From positions 124,001-188,000 of the forward strand of contig JAPOVV010000105.1 in NCBI GenBank assembly GCA_026707945.1: a stretch of DNA of 64,000 nt, in the 5' to 3' direction. This document shows, piece by piece, positions 37,571-45,587 of the stretch. Within the stretch, counting starts at the first letter, position 1. Each line of letters starts with the position of its first letter. The translations under genes were made by a program, and so were the position numbers. Origin of the DNA: Gammaproteobacteria bacterium. Its GTDB lineage: Bacteria; Pseudomonadota; Gammaproteobacteria; Pseudomonadales; Azotimanducaceae. The notes beneath the pieces were generated by a model, which was given only the letters and a program-made list of their open reading frames with translations, was not told the DNA's origin and made no database searches.

Positions 37571-38461
37571 CTAATCGGGACGCAACCCCAGCCTCGAACC
37601 CCAATCTAACTTACTTCGGCAGGCTTCATAAAAACTGTGTGTCGTCAGATGGATTAGCTTCAGCACGTGCTGGTGTTTACTAATTTCGATAACGTCATTC
37701 GGCGCAAGGTCGAAATCAACTTGAGAATCTGAACTGGTGCGCGCACCGTGCGTACTGTGTCCGACTTCCACGCGTAACTTGAAGTTCCCAGGAACCACGA
37801 TAGGTCGTGAAGTCAGTGTATGGGGGTACATCGGGATGATCGCGATCGCATCCAATCGTGGGTGCATGATGGGTCCACCGGCGGACAACGAGTATGCCGT
37901 TGACCCGGTTGGGCTCGAAACCAATAATCCGTCCGAGCGTTGCTCGTAGACGAACTCGTCATCAATCGACAGACGAAACTCCATCATTCGAGATTGCGAA
38001 CCAGAACTCACCACCACATCGTTGAGCGCGGACGATTCATGAGCAATCTCCGTTCCACGATGGACGGTCTGCTGTATTAAGAAGTGTTCCTCGAAGCGAT
38101 AGTCCCCATCGAGGACGCGATGTAGTTGCTTTTCGATCTCGTTAGGCGAGATATCTGCAAGAAATCCAAAGGTCCCGCGATTTACACCAACGACTGGAAT
38201 CTGAGATTGAGCGAAGTCGCGCGCCACACCCAAGATACTTCCATCGCCACCAACGACTACGATCAGATCACATGCATGAATCTCGTCACGCGCGACGGCC
38301 CTGACGTCTCTACCCCGCAGCATCTCAGCAGACTCATTCTCGACTAAGACTTCACAATTCCGACTCCGAAGTGTCGTGTGAACCGCTTCTAACGAGTCAT
38401 TTATGTGGGGGTTACCTTGTCGACCAATAATGCCGACACACGAAAACGTTGAAGTAGCCAA
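37571..38461 (-). CDS. nadK: NAD kinase
   Basis: A 296-residue enzyme that phosphorylates NAD to NADP. It has the GGDGSILGVAR catalytic loop (about residue 70), NRGTFGFLADI, SSALNDVVVSSGS and PTGSTAYSLSAGGPIMHP. Length matches bacterial NadK. The longest frame starts with TTG. It is divergent from cysE. Confidence 0.95.
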   Translation of the reverse strand: MATSTFSCVGIIGRQGNPHINDSLEAVHTTLRSRNCEVLVENESAEMLRGRDVRAVARDEIHACDLIVVVGGDGSILGVARDFAQSQIPVVGVNRGTFGFLADISPNEIEKQLHRVLDGDYRFEEHFLIQQTVHRGTEIAHESSALNDVVVSSGSQSRMMEFRLSIDDEFVYEQRSDGLLVSSPTGSTAYSLSAGGPIMHPRLDAIAIIPMYPHTLTSRPIVVPGNFKLRVEVGHSTHGARTSSDSQVDFDLAPNDVIEISKHQHVLKLIHLTTHSFYEACRSKLDWGSRLGLRPD

Positions 38462-38535
38462 GTTAATCCACTTGAACGCGTGATAAGACCGCCGTTCGGC
38501 GAGTGTCAGAATGCAAAATTTGCAGGTTCTCTGTC

Positions 38536-39357
38536 ATGACACTTCACTTGAACAACCAAGACACTAAAGAAGACATTTGGCGGCGCATGCGGCTCGAGGC
38601 AGAAGCCAAAGTCATGGAAGAACCCATTTTAGGTAGCTACTTTCATGCGACTGTCCTCAATCACGACACGATCGGTAAGGCTTTGAGCTTCAGGTTAGCA
38701 AGCAAATTGGACAATCCGATGCTACCCACAATGCTGATTCGGGATGTCATCGAAGAAGCGTTGACCGAAGATCAGTCGATTCTTGACGCGGCGTGCGCTG
38801 ACATGCTAGCGACCTTCGATCGTGACCCGGCTTGTTCAGACCTGACAACGCCGTTCTTGTTTTACAAAGGATTTCACGCACTTCAGGCGTACCGCATTAG
38901 TCATTGGTTATGGCAGCACAATCGCACAACGTTAGCGCAGTTCTTCCAAGGGCAAATAAGCATCGGTCTAGGGGTGGACATCCACCCTGCCGCGAACATC
39001 GGGCGCGGCATCATGCTTGATCATGCGACGGGGATTGTGGTCGGTGAAACAGCCGTTATCGATAGCGACGTCTCGATGCTCCACTCTGTGACGCTCGGTG
39101 GCACTGGGAAAGAAACCGGCGATCGCCATCCCAAAATCCGCCGTGGCGTCTTACTAGGCGCTGGGTGCAAGATCATCGGCAACATAACCATTGGCGAAGG
39201 TTCAAAGGTTGGCGCTGGGAGTGTCGTACTTGAGGACGTGCCACCTCATGTCACAGTCGCGGGCGTACCTGCGAAAATCGTGGGCAAACCCAGTGCAGAC
39301 GATCCGGCTTTGATCATGGACCAACACCTTGACCTAGTCAATCCTGACGATGCCTGA
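38536..39357 (+). CDS. cysE: Serine O-acetyltransferase
   Basis: A 273-residue enzyme making O-acetylserine for cysteine synthesis. The N-terminal helical domain (EDIWRRMRLEAEAKVMEEP) is followed by a left-handed hexapeptide beta-helix with GLGVDIHPAANIGRGIMLDHATG, GETAVIDSDVSMLHSVTLGG and GAGCKIIGNITIGEGSKVGAGS. Length matches E. coli CysE, which forms a hexamer. The frame extends upstream to a GTG at 38503, but ATG 38536 gives the normal family N-terminus. It overlaps the next small gene by 8 bases. Confidence 0.95.
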   Translation: MTLHLNNQDTKEDIWRRMRLEAEAKVMEEPILGSYFHATVLNHDTIGKALSFRLASKLDNPMLPTMLIRDVIEEALTEDQSILDAACADMLATFDRDPACSDLTTPFLFYKGFHALQAYRISHWLWQHNRTTLAQFFQGQISIGLGVDIHPAANIGRGIMLDHATGIVVGETAVIDSDVSMLHSVTLGGTGKETGDRHPKIRRGVLLGAGCKIIGNITIGEGSKVGAGSVVLEDVPPHVTVAGVPAKIVGKPSADDPALIMDQHLDLVNPDDA

Positions 39358-39562
39358 TACTGAACCGAAGTGCCCGAATTGTGGTGTCGAAGGTATCGAA
39401 CATTTCGCAAGCAAGCGAAGCGTTCAATCGAGTCAGACGAGAGAACCTTGGTTCTTTGTCGTGTACTGTGATGCTTGTGGCTACGTTCATTCGATCATGC
39501 CGAAGCACGTATTTGCGGAAACACGTACTCACGTCGTGGTTCGAGAGGAGTCGGACGACTAG
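39350..39562 (+). CDS. Small zinc-ribbon protein coupled to cysE
   Basis: A 70-residue protein with CPNCG at residues 8-12 and CDACG at about 40-44, a typical two-knuckle zinc ribbon, and an acidic C-terminus (REESDD). Family unknown. The ATG lies inside the 3' end of cysE, so translation is probably coupled. It could bind nucleic acid or a protein, but the function cannot be inferred from sequence alone. Confidence 0.75.
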   Translation: MPDTEPKCPNCGVEGIEHFASKRSVQSSQTREPWFFVVYCDACGYVHSIMPKHVFAETRTHVVVREESDD

Positions 39563-39573
39563 ACGTCAGACGG

Positions 39574-40440
39574 CTAGACGATATGGCTCATCACGCGGCT
39601 GAGTTGGTCATTGAGGTGACTCCAGTCATCTGCCACGAATAGCTGAGGTTGCATCCTCGAGATTTCGTAGTCATATTCCAAGCACTCCAACGATAGACGC
39701 AGCTTTGGCGTATCGTCGCTTGCTAACGCTTCGGTTGACGAAGAGAGCAACCCGGCCCCGAAGAGTTTCGCATCTCTACCTACCATGCCATACTCAACCG
39801 TCCACCAGTGGAAACGCGATAGCAGGCACGCTGGCGTGAGCGCATCTTTCTGCTGAACTCGGAGTAATTCGAGCTCATCTTTCAGTCTGCCCATCGTTCT
39901 AACATCGGTGTTTGGCAGACCCGCGTATTCAGCGTACCGCTTTTGCGCAACGTAAACGCGTTCGTCCAATCCGGAGTACCTAAGTCGCTGCCCCTCTTCT
40001 CCGAAACGCTGTAGAAATCGGCGGTACTCTGGCTCGACAAGCATCGGCAAGTGGCCGGCTGCTTCATGAATGATGTCTGGAATCGGCGTATAGCCCAACT
40101 GGGACTGAGCACGCACGTGACGGGTAATCGGCAGTACGCGTTGTGCTTGCAATGCCATAAACGTTGGTGGCGGTATAAAGCTATCGACCATCATCGTCTC
40201 CCAGCCGAAACGATCTAATGCATGATTGATCTCGGACATTCTCGGCAGACGATCCGAATTTAGACCACACTGACGCATTGCCTCTGCATGAGGAACAGCG
40301 CACCTCGATCGAAGCACCTTTACGAGTGCTCGCATCGCGTAATGCCAAGACTCATGATCGGAATCTGAATAGCGATCGTATCTTTGACTTACGCTGAACT
40401 GCGCAACAGGTGCGAGTTGCGTTTCACATGCAATATTCAT
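39574..40440 (-). CDS. Aromatic amino acid hydroxylase, divergent (phenylalanine 4-monooxygenase-like)
   Basis: A 288-residue non-haem iron hydroxylase. Iron ligands are the two His of HEAAGHLP and the Glu of FHWWTVEYG. The helix before them, TPIPDIIHEAAGH, matches the family. Canonical phenylalanine hydroxylase has about 40 residues between the second His and the Glu, but here there are 86, including a charged segment. That marks a separate clade of the family. The substrate could be Phe, Tyr or Trp. No pterin-recycling gene (phhB) is adjacent. Confidence 0.8.
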   Translation of the reverse strand: MNIACETQLAPVAQFSVSQRYDRYSDSDHESWHYAMRALVKVLRSRCAVPHAEAMRQCGLNSDRLPRMSEINHALDRFGWETMMVDSFIPPPTFMALQAQRVLPITRHVRAQSQLGYTPIPDIIHEAAGHLPMLVEPEYRRFLQRFGEEGQRLRYSGLDERVYVAQKRYAEYAGLPNTDVRTMGRLKDELELLRVQQKDALTPACLLSRFHWWTVEYGMVGRDAKLFGAGLLSSSTEALASDDTPKLRLSLECLEYDYEISRMQPQLFVADDWSHLNDQLSRVMSHIV

Positions 40441-40657
40441 GCACGAATTTTATCCAGCAAACCCCATTAAATCATTCTAAATTTCGGGGGATATTCTTAA
40501 ATAGTGTAAATTAGTCCTAATATATTTATTTTTATAAGAAACTTGTCTTGTGTAACCTGAATTCTGGAAATTACCAGTCAACGAGAACAGGCTGCAAAAC
40601 AAAGCTATTCTGATCGTTTTCGTTTATGCTTTCCAAAGGTTCAGTCGGATCAAGAAC
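40441..40657. other. AT-rich divergent intergenic region
   Basis: 217 bases between the hydroxylase and a small exported-protein gene, with AT-rich runs at 40480-40545. It must contain promoters for both directions. No convincing -35/-10 pair, RNA gene or coding frame could be fixed. Confidence 0.5.
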
Positions 40658-40912
40658 ATGAAGCGACTATCACAACGTGTACTTGCACTTTCCATCGTTT
40701 TATTCGCAGCATCTGGGCTCTTTGCGAACGACCCTGCCACCGTGGTTACCCATACCTTGACAGTGCAAGAGAAGCTCCAATTGCTTGAGACCATCGAGAT
40801 CACGAGTAAGAAAGAACTTCAACCAATTCCAGATGACGAAAAAGATCCCGCTATTGATGAGATTCTTGATGAAATCTCTCAGTTAGAGTCTGATTCGGAT
40901 TCCAACGAGTAA
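40658..40912 (+). CDS. Small exported acidic protein of unknown function
   Basis: An 84-residue protein with a clear signal peptide (RVLALSIVLFAASGLFAND, cleavage likely after FA) and a mature part of about 60 residues rich in Asp, Glu and Ser, ending ISQLESDSDSNE. Not recognised. Its last codons overlap by 34 bases the end of the convergent gene at 40879-41421. Confidence 0.6.
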   Translation: MKRLSQRVLALSIVLFAASGLFANDPATVVTHTLTVQEKLQLLETIEITSKKELQPIPDDEKDPAIDEILDEISQLESDSDSNE

Positions 40913-41421
40913 CACTGCCCCATCTCGACAAAAAGCGAACTGCCGGTACGAAGGCTCGTTTCGCTTTGAAACGTCCAGCTTCCGATCGCTGCTCGGCTGA
41001 ATCGCAACGATTTAGGGTTCAGCATGAGAATATCTGATGGCGGCGTATTCACGCAGCTATAACCAGGTTCACGATTCGCACCAAGGACGTTCTTGCATGA
41101 GAACTCAAACAGCTCATTGGTTTCTTCCATTTGCATGGTGACAAAGAGGTTCACATCGTCCGCGTCATCAAGTAATCCCGTAAGCGTCTTGTTCTCGCGT
41201 AATATGAATGGCGTAGATTTGAATTTTGCCGGGCCGAAAGCTTCGACAGGATCCCCTTCCACTTCAGCTTCGTCATGGAAGCCAATCGTTTCAAGCGGAA
41301 TACATCGGGTCGGTAACCACGAATCGCCTTCAGATATCGTTGAATCCTGAGCTAACGCGAATGTCGCAAAGAACGCGCAACACCACCACACGTACGGTGT
41401 TATTCGTATGTTGTGTCGCAT
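40879..41421 (-). CDS. Exported protein of unknown function
   Basis: About 180 residues with a signal peptide (ITPYVWWCCAFFATFALAQ, cleavage likely after ALAQ) and four cysteines in the mature part (positions suggest two disulphides). It ends SLESESDSN. The frame extends to an upstream start at 41442, but ATG 41421 gives a compact signal peptide. The 5' end overlaps head-to-head with the metallopeptidase-like gene, and the 3' end overlaps the convergent small gene. No family recognised. Confidence 0.6.
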   Translation of the reverse strand: MRHNIRITPYVWWCCAFFATFALAQDSTISEGDSWLPTRCIPLETIGFHDEAEVEGDPVEAFGPAKFKSTPFILRENKTLTGLLDDADDVNLFVTMQMEETNELFEFSCKNVLGANREPGYSCVNTPPSDILMLNPKSLRFSRAAIGSWTFQSETSLRTGSSLFVEMGQCYSLESESDSN

Positions 41422-42824
41422 TACTCGCCCCCTTAGGCGCAAAACCCATCATGCCAGAATGGTGTGAATTAAGCACGGCCGAATTTGAAATGTACTCGGC
41501 GATGCCAAAGCGTCAGATGGTAACACTTGCTAGGTCGCTCCAAGCACTACATTCGATCGCAGTCGATCTCGTACCTGGCAATTTTCCAAAAAGGTCGCTA
41601 CTGAAGATTGTCGCATTTGAGGATATCGATTCATTCGTCGCCGAATTCCAGTCTGATGAGTTCATCGGATTTATGCAGCCATCCATGCGCCAGCACGTGC
41701 TTGCTTTTGGTCTAGCCATCCATACGACACATCCCAATCAAGTCGCATACCACGAGTACACACACTACATTTCGCGGAGTCGCTACGACCATTTCATTCC
41801 CATGTGGTATGAGGAAGGTTTCGCCCAGTACCTTGGAATGGTGGAGATCACTAGCGATCACGCAACCATTGGGGATGTTCCTTTTCGCCGGATGATCAGA
41901 GCGATCCGACGCAATGAACCGAAATGGCGTACCATCGTCGACGGTGTGCCGAGATTGGATTGGCACGAACACGACTATGCCGCGCATTACGAGTTCGCGC
42001 ACGCCCTCACTCACTTCCTGCACCATGGATATGACGCGAACGGGAATCCAATGGGTGAGAAGGTCGACGCGCTCTTGCTCGATATCAGTAACGGCGCGAC
42101 ACCCAGTGAGCTCTTGCCACAAGTTGCTAGTGTTGAACCCGATAAATTCATTCGGACGCTCATCGACCATTTTCGCAAAACACGACCCTTGAGCTATCGA
42201 ATAAATGTTGACGTCGATTCTCTTTCGTCCGTCAGTGAACCGACATGCATGTCGGAACTCGATGCCCGAATCCTGCTTGCGAGTCTGCTCGTCCGAAACA
42301 ACCCGGAACGTGCAATGTACCACATTGATAGGGGCATGAAGATTGATGCTGAGCATCCGTTGTTCCAAGTCTTGTTGTCCTACGTACCCGACCTCGATTC
42401 CAAATCGCCATACGAACGCACGCTGATCGCTCTCGAACGCGATCCAAACAACGTGGATGCCCACATTCGAATGGGAGATTTGCTCAGTTACAACTGTTTG
42501 GACGTATTTACCGACGAGTGCGCTAATCTTCGACATATCGCAACCCAACACTACCGACACGCATTGAATGGCGACCCTATGCGAGTGGATGCGGCTTTTG
42601 GGTTAGGTGTATCACTATTGCGCTCAGCTCGCGCTGGCGACGGACTAAACTATTTAAAAGTTGCATATCAACGCCTACCTTGGAACGCTCGAATCAATCT
42701 GTTTCTAGGAGACGCTTATCGGCAAATCGGAAATAACAATAAAGCATCGTTCCACTTGAATCGAGCGATCAAGTGGGAAATCGAAGAAGCCGTTCGGCAA
42801 CAAGCGATCGAAATGATGAATTAG
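41361..42824 (+). CDS. Exported gluzincin-like metallopeptidase with TPR repeats
   Basis: About 487 residues. A signal peptide (RTVLFVCCVALLAPLGAKP) precedes a domain with HEYTH (His131, Glu132, His135) and a downstream MWYEEGFAQYLG (Glu151/152), the zinc-ligand layout of DUF1570/gluzincin peptidases. The C-terminal third has TPR-like repeats (NVDAHIRMGDLLSYNC; RINLFLGDAYRQIGNNNKAS). A zinc endopeptidase acting outside the cytoplasm is inferred. The open frame extends back to 41226, but ATG 41361 fits the signal peptide. Its start overlaps the divergent exported-protein gene. Confidence 0.75.
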   Translation: MSQRTRNTTTRTVLFVCCVALLAPLGAKPIMPEWCELSTAEFEMYSAMPKRQMVTLARSLQALHSIAVDLVPGNFPKRSLLKIVAFEDIDSFVAEFQSDEFIGFMQPSMRQHVLAFGLAIHTTHPNQVAYHEYTHYISRSRYDHFIPMWYEEGFAQYLGMVEITSDHATIGDVPFRRMIRAIRRNEPKWRTIVDGVPRLDWHEHDYAAHYEFAHALTHFLHHGYDANGNPMGEKVDALLLDISNGATPSELLPQVASVEPDKFIRTLIDHFRKTRPLSYRINVDVDSLSSVSEPTCMSELDARILLASLLVRNNPERAMYHIDRGMKIDAEHPLFQVLLSYVPDLDSKSPYERTLIALERDPNNVDAHIRMGDLLSYNCLDVFTDECANLRHIATQHYRHALNGDPMRVDAAFGLGVSLLRSARAGDGLNYLKVAYQRLPWNARINLFLGDAYRQIGNNNKASFHLNRAIKWEIEEAVRQQAIEMMN

Positions 42825-42933
42825 CGACACTATTAGTCGTCGCGATGCTCGATAAAGCGTAAATAGACTGCTAGTGATTTCGTCGACCGTTCCTATCTGG
42901 ACGATCGTCTCCAACGACATAACAAACTTCCTG

Positions 42934-43305
42934 TCATTTCGGAGGAAGCGTCAGTACGTACTCTAAAGCTCTTATCAACCATGTTCCGAGATCGTCATCG
43001 GACGCGATGCCGTCTGGTGCTACCAAGACCCACCCCTGCATCGGACGGCCATTCATGTCAGCGGGCTTCGTATGCGGTTCTGTCAATAGCGATTCGTAAG
43101 CGTCTTTCGAGACTCTCACGATGAGCGACTTTTTCCACGTCGCAACGCACATGTTGCCGTTAATCATGAAGCAAGTGCCGCCGAACATCTGACGCTCGCC
43201 AACGACTCGATCTTGCGATAGTAGCTGTCGAATCCGGGAACTCAGATCGCCGCTTCCCGATGATGATTCGGATTCAGAACGCATTGATTGCTTGCCATAG
43301 TGCAA
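42934..43305 (-). CDS. TfoX N-terminal-domain family protein
   Basis: A 123-residue protein with the TfoX_N fold: MFGGTCFMINGNMCVATW near residue 37, then LIVRVSKDAYESLL. TfoX/Sxy regulates competence in some gammaproteobacteria, but many short stand-alone members have unknown roles. The N-terminus is serine/glutamate rich. It overlaps the MAPEG gene by about 32 bases on the same strand. Confidence 0.82.
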   Translation of the reverse strand: MHYGKQSMRSESESSSGSGDLSSRIRQLLSQDRVVGERQMFGGTCFMINGNMCVATWKKSLIVRVSKDAYESLLTEPHTKPADMNGRPMQGWVLVAPDGIASDDDLGTWLIRALEYVLTLPPK

Positions 43306-43672
43306 TGGAACCGAACGTGGTCATCGGCAACAATGTTCCTACCGAGCCTAGCACACGTAGAGGATGCATGATGCGGTCGTAGTGTAAACCAAACGGCTGT
43401 ACGATGCGGGCGGCAACGAGGATCGCACCCATTGAATGCAGAATGAGGTCATTACCGCCGTTTGCTTCCACCAACGCCATCAAAACGAGTGCGAGTGGCA
43501 CATGTTCGAAGAAATTACCGTGACGGCGAATCTCTTGTGCCAACACCATATCGTCCCCGTGCAATATCGACACACGAGTGCTCGCACGCACAACAATCAC
43601 TCGAAGGATAAGGACAACGCCAATAAAGGCTAAAAGTGCGCCATAAAGTGCGGTGACGTGAAACACTCCCAT
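43274..43672 (-). CDS. MAPEG-family membrane protein
   Basis: About 132 residues with four transmembrane helices. The motif QEIRRHGNFFEHVPLALVLMAL near residue 50 is characteristic of bacterial MAPEG proteins related to microsomal glutathione transferase (YecN-like). ATG 43672 (MGVFHVTALYGALLAF) is chosen over a start four codons earlier. Function in bacteria is unproven. Confidence 0.85.
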   Translation of the reverse strand: MGVFHVTALYGALLAFIGVVLILRVIVVRASTRVSILHGDDMVLAQEIRRHGNFFEHVPLALVLMALVEANGGNDLILHSMGAILVAARIVQPFGLHYDRIMHPLRVLGSVGTLLPMTTFGSIALWQAINAF

Positions 43673-43873
43673 AGAGCCTCCCAATAAGGTTCGTTTGTCG
43701 ACTTATCTCTCGGTCCCGAGGAACTCTGAAATAGTCGAATAGGACTTCAATATCAACTGATTCGAGCGACAGCGCCGCAAACAGTATTCTCGACCAATCG
43801 GAAATTCGAAAAAACCGTCCGACAATCAATGATCAGATGATGACCTAATGGTAGAGATACTGTCGCTAGAGAG

Positions 43874-44368
43874 TCATCGAAGCGTCAATCGACTGTCAAC
43901 GATTCCTTCATCAGTTTTTTCGAGTCGAACGTCGACTAACCGTAATCCGTGGTCCGTTTCCAGCGAGATCAGCCATCGAATGACAGATAGGTATTTCTGA
44001 CCAGATAGCTCTACATTGAATCTATCGTCGCCAGGTTGCATGCGTTTGATCATGACATTGTGCAAATCCGCGGTACTCGAAATCACGGTCAACTTACTCT
44101 CATTACGAATGGGAGCTTCAGCGCCGCCACGTTGCCGCGCTTCTGCCTGATTCGCTACCATCCAATTCAAGCCATTCGAAGCTGCAACCTGTGCACGGAG
44201 TTTCTCGTTTCGAAAACCCATCGACGGATCGAGAACGACGTAATAGAGAAATAACGCGAGGATGAGGTACGCACCGATTCCGATCAGTATGCGTTCGCGC
44301 AGACTTGCCGATGCGAAACGCCGAATGAACGGCGCGACCGATGGAAACCACGTCAAAATTCGGTTCAT
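43874..44368 (-). CDS. gspM: Type II secretion system protein GspM
   Basis: A 164-residue bitopic inner-membrane protein: a short cytoplasmic N-terminus, a transmembrane helix at about residues 28-46 (ERILIGIGAYLILALFLYYVV), then a periplasmic ferredoxin-like domain. GspM binds GspL in the T2SS inner-membrane platform. The last gene of the cluster; its start overlaps the gspL stop (ATGA). Confidence 0.88.
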   Translation of the reverse strand: MNRILTWFPSVAPFIRRFASASLRERILIGIGAYLILALFLYYVVLDPSMGFRNEKLRAQVAASNGLNWMVANQAEARQRGGAEAPIRNESKLTVISSTADLHNVMIKRMQPGDDRFNVELSGQKYLSVIRWLISLETDHGLRLVDVRLEKTDEGIVDSRLTLR

Positions 44369-45576
44369 CTTGCGGCCAACGTGATTCTGGACCAGACTCT
44401 GTTTTTCTGCTGTTCGGCGACGTTCACTTCGACCGTCATGCCCAAATCTTCGATGCGGGATCGAATGGCTTCAAACTCTTGGAAACTATCAGCAAAAAAC
44501 GTAATCGACATTTTGTTCTGCGCTTCGTTGAAATCTAGATTTTGAATCTCCACGCCCGAGGTCGCGCCAACGACGCTTTCAAGCAAAATTAGCCATTTAC
44601 TTCGATCGTCCATTCGGGCACCCATTCGTTCCTGCATTCGAAACACGGGATTACCTGATATATCGCGAGTGTCGTACACCGCTTCATAGACATCTAACGA
44701 TTCACTACGCAGTTCATTCGTCTTGTAGTCTGCCCAGAACCCTTGGACTAGGAAGATCACGGATACAACGATGACACACGCCGCGGCAACAAGCGCAGTT
44801 TTATTAAGGATCTGATAGATCGATCCTCCGCGATCCTTGACTGCGTATGGACCCTGCTGCAGGTTCAGCAGCTCCATCGGGGATTTGACGTTCGTCAGCA
44901 GGGTTTCGACCGAGACTACTTCGATCTGTATTTGGTCGACATTGAGTTGATCGAGCGCTTGTCGTACTTCGACCTCCATAGATTCCGTACCAACACACTT
45001 GACAGCCGTGTCTTGCAAGTCATCTACCAAGATGGAAGAAAAGGCCGGCGCGAGCGCGTCTCGTGACACGACCGCAAGTTGATCCTCTGTACGTACTGTG
45101 AAGCTTGGACCAGCCTCGATCAGATAAATGTCACTTGAAGCGTCAGGCAACATACCTGGTGTCGTGACGACACTGGGGCGGATGCTCGCCCCTTCGATAA
45201 CAGATAAATATGCCTCCATACGTGCCTGATTGATGACCATGCACGGTACAGCACCATTCTTCTCTACAGCGCCAAGCGCGATGTGTACGTCATCGATCTC
45301 TTCGGTGAGGTGAGGTTCAACTGCAAATGGCGCAGCTTGCCGAATCCTAGCTTGGCTTCGACCGGGGATCTCAACTTGGATGTACAAGACCTCACGATCC
45401 GGTAGTAGAACAACGGTCTCGAATTTATCTAGCGTATTGACTTGGTCACGAGCAGCGCTTTCAATGTCGCCGAGCGAGTCAGTTCCCATCGCTGAAACTT
45501 CGGCGTCCTCGCACAACCACCATCGTGCAGGCGCTTGTGCATCCGCGTTAACGAGTTCGATATAGAGTATGTCCAT
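44365..45576 (-). CDS. gspL: Type II secretion system protein GspL
   Basis: About 403 residues. An actin-like cytoplasmic domain beginning MDILYIELV contains VLLPDREVLYIQVEIPGRSQARIRQAAPFAVEPHL, the GspL signature that docks GspE. A transmembrane helix (ALVAACVIVVSVIFLVQGFW, about residues 243-262) and a periplasmic ferredoxin-like domain follow. The open frame extends 21 codons upstream, but ATG 45576 fits the family start and leaves 11 bases to gspK. Confidence 0.9.
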   Translation of the reverse strand: MDILYIELVNADAQAPARWWLCEDAEVSAMGTDSLGDIESAARDQVNTLDKFETVVLLPDREVLYIQVEIPGRSQARIRQAAPFAVEPHLTEEIDDVHIALGAVEKNGAVPCMVINQARMEAYLSVIEGASIRPSVVTTPGMLPDASSDIYLIEAGPSFTVRTEDQLAVVSRDALAPAFSSILVDDLQDTAVKCVGTESMEVEVRQALDQLNVDQIQIEVVSVETLLTNVKSPMELLNLQQGPYAVKDRGGSIYQILNKTALVAAACVIVVSVIFLVQGFWADYKTNELRSESLDVYEAVYDTRDISGNPVFRMQERMGARMDDRSKWLILLESVVGATSGVEIQNLDFNEAQNKMSITFFADSFQEFEAIRSRIEDLGMTVEVNVAEQQKNRVWSRITLAAR

Positions 45577-45587
45577 CAAAAATCGCG

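Noticed and set aside
41712-42560. 282-residue minus-strand frame inside the metallopeptidase-like gene
   Set aside because: It is antisense to a frame with a signal peptide, HEYTH and TPR repeats; the antisense product has no recognisable domain.
43685-43873. Possible tRNA or small RNA between the MAPEG gene and gspM
   Set aside because: No cloverleaf, T-loop consensus or terminator hairpin could be drawn; the stretch appears non-coding.
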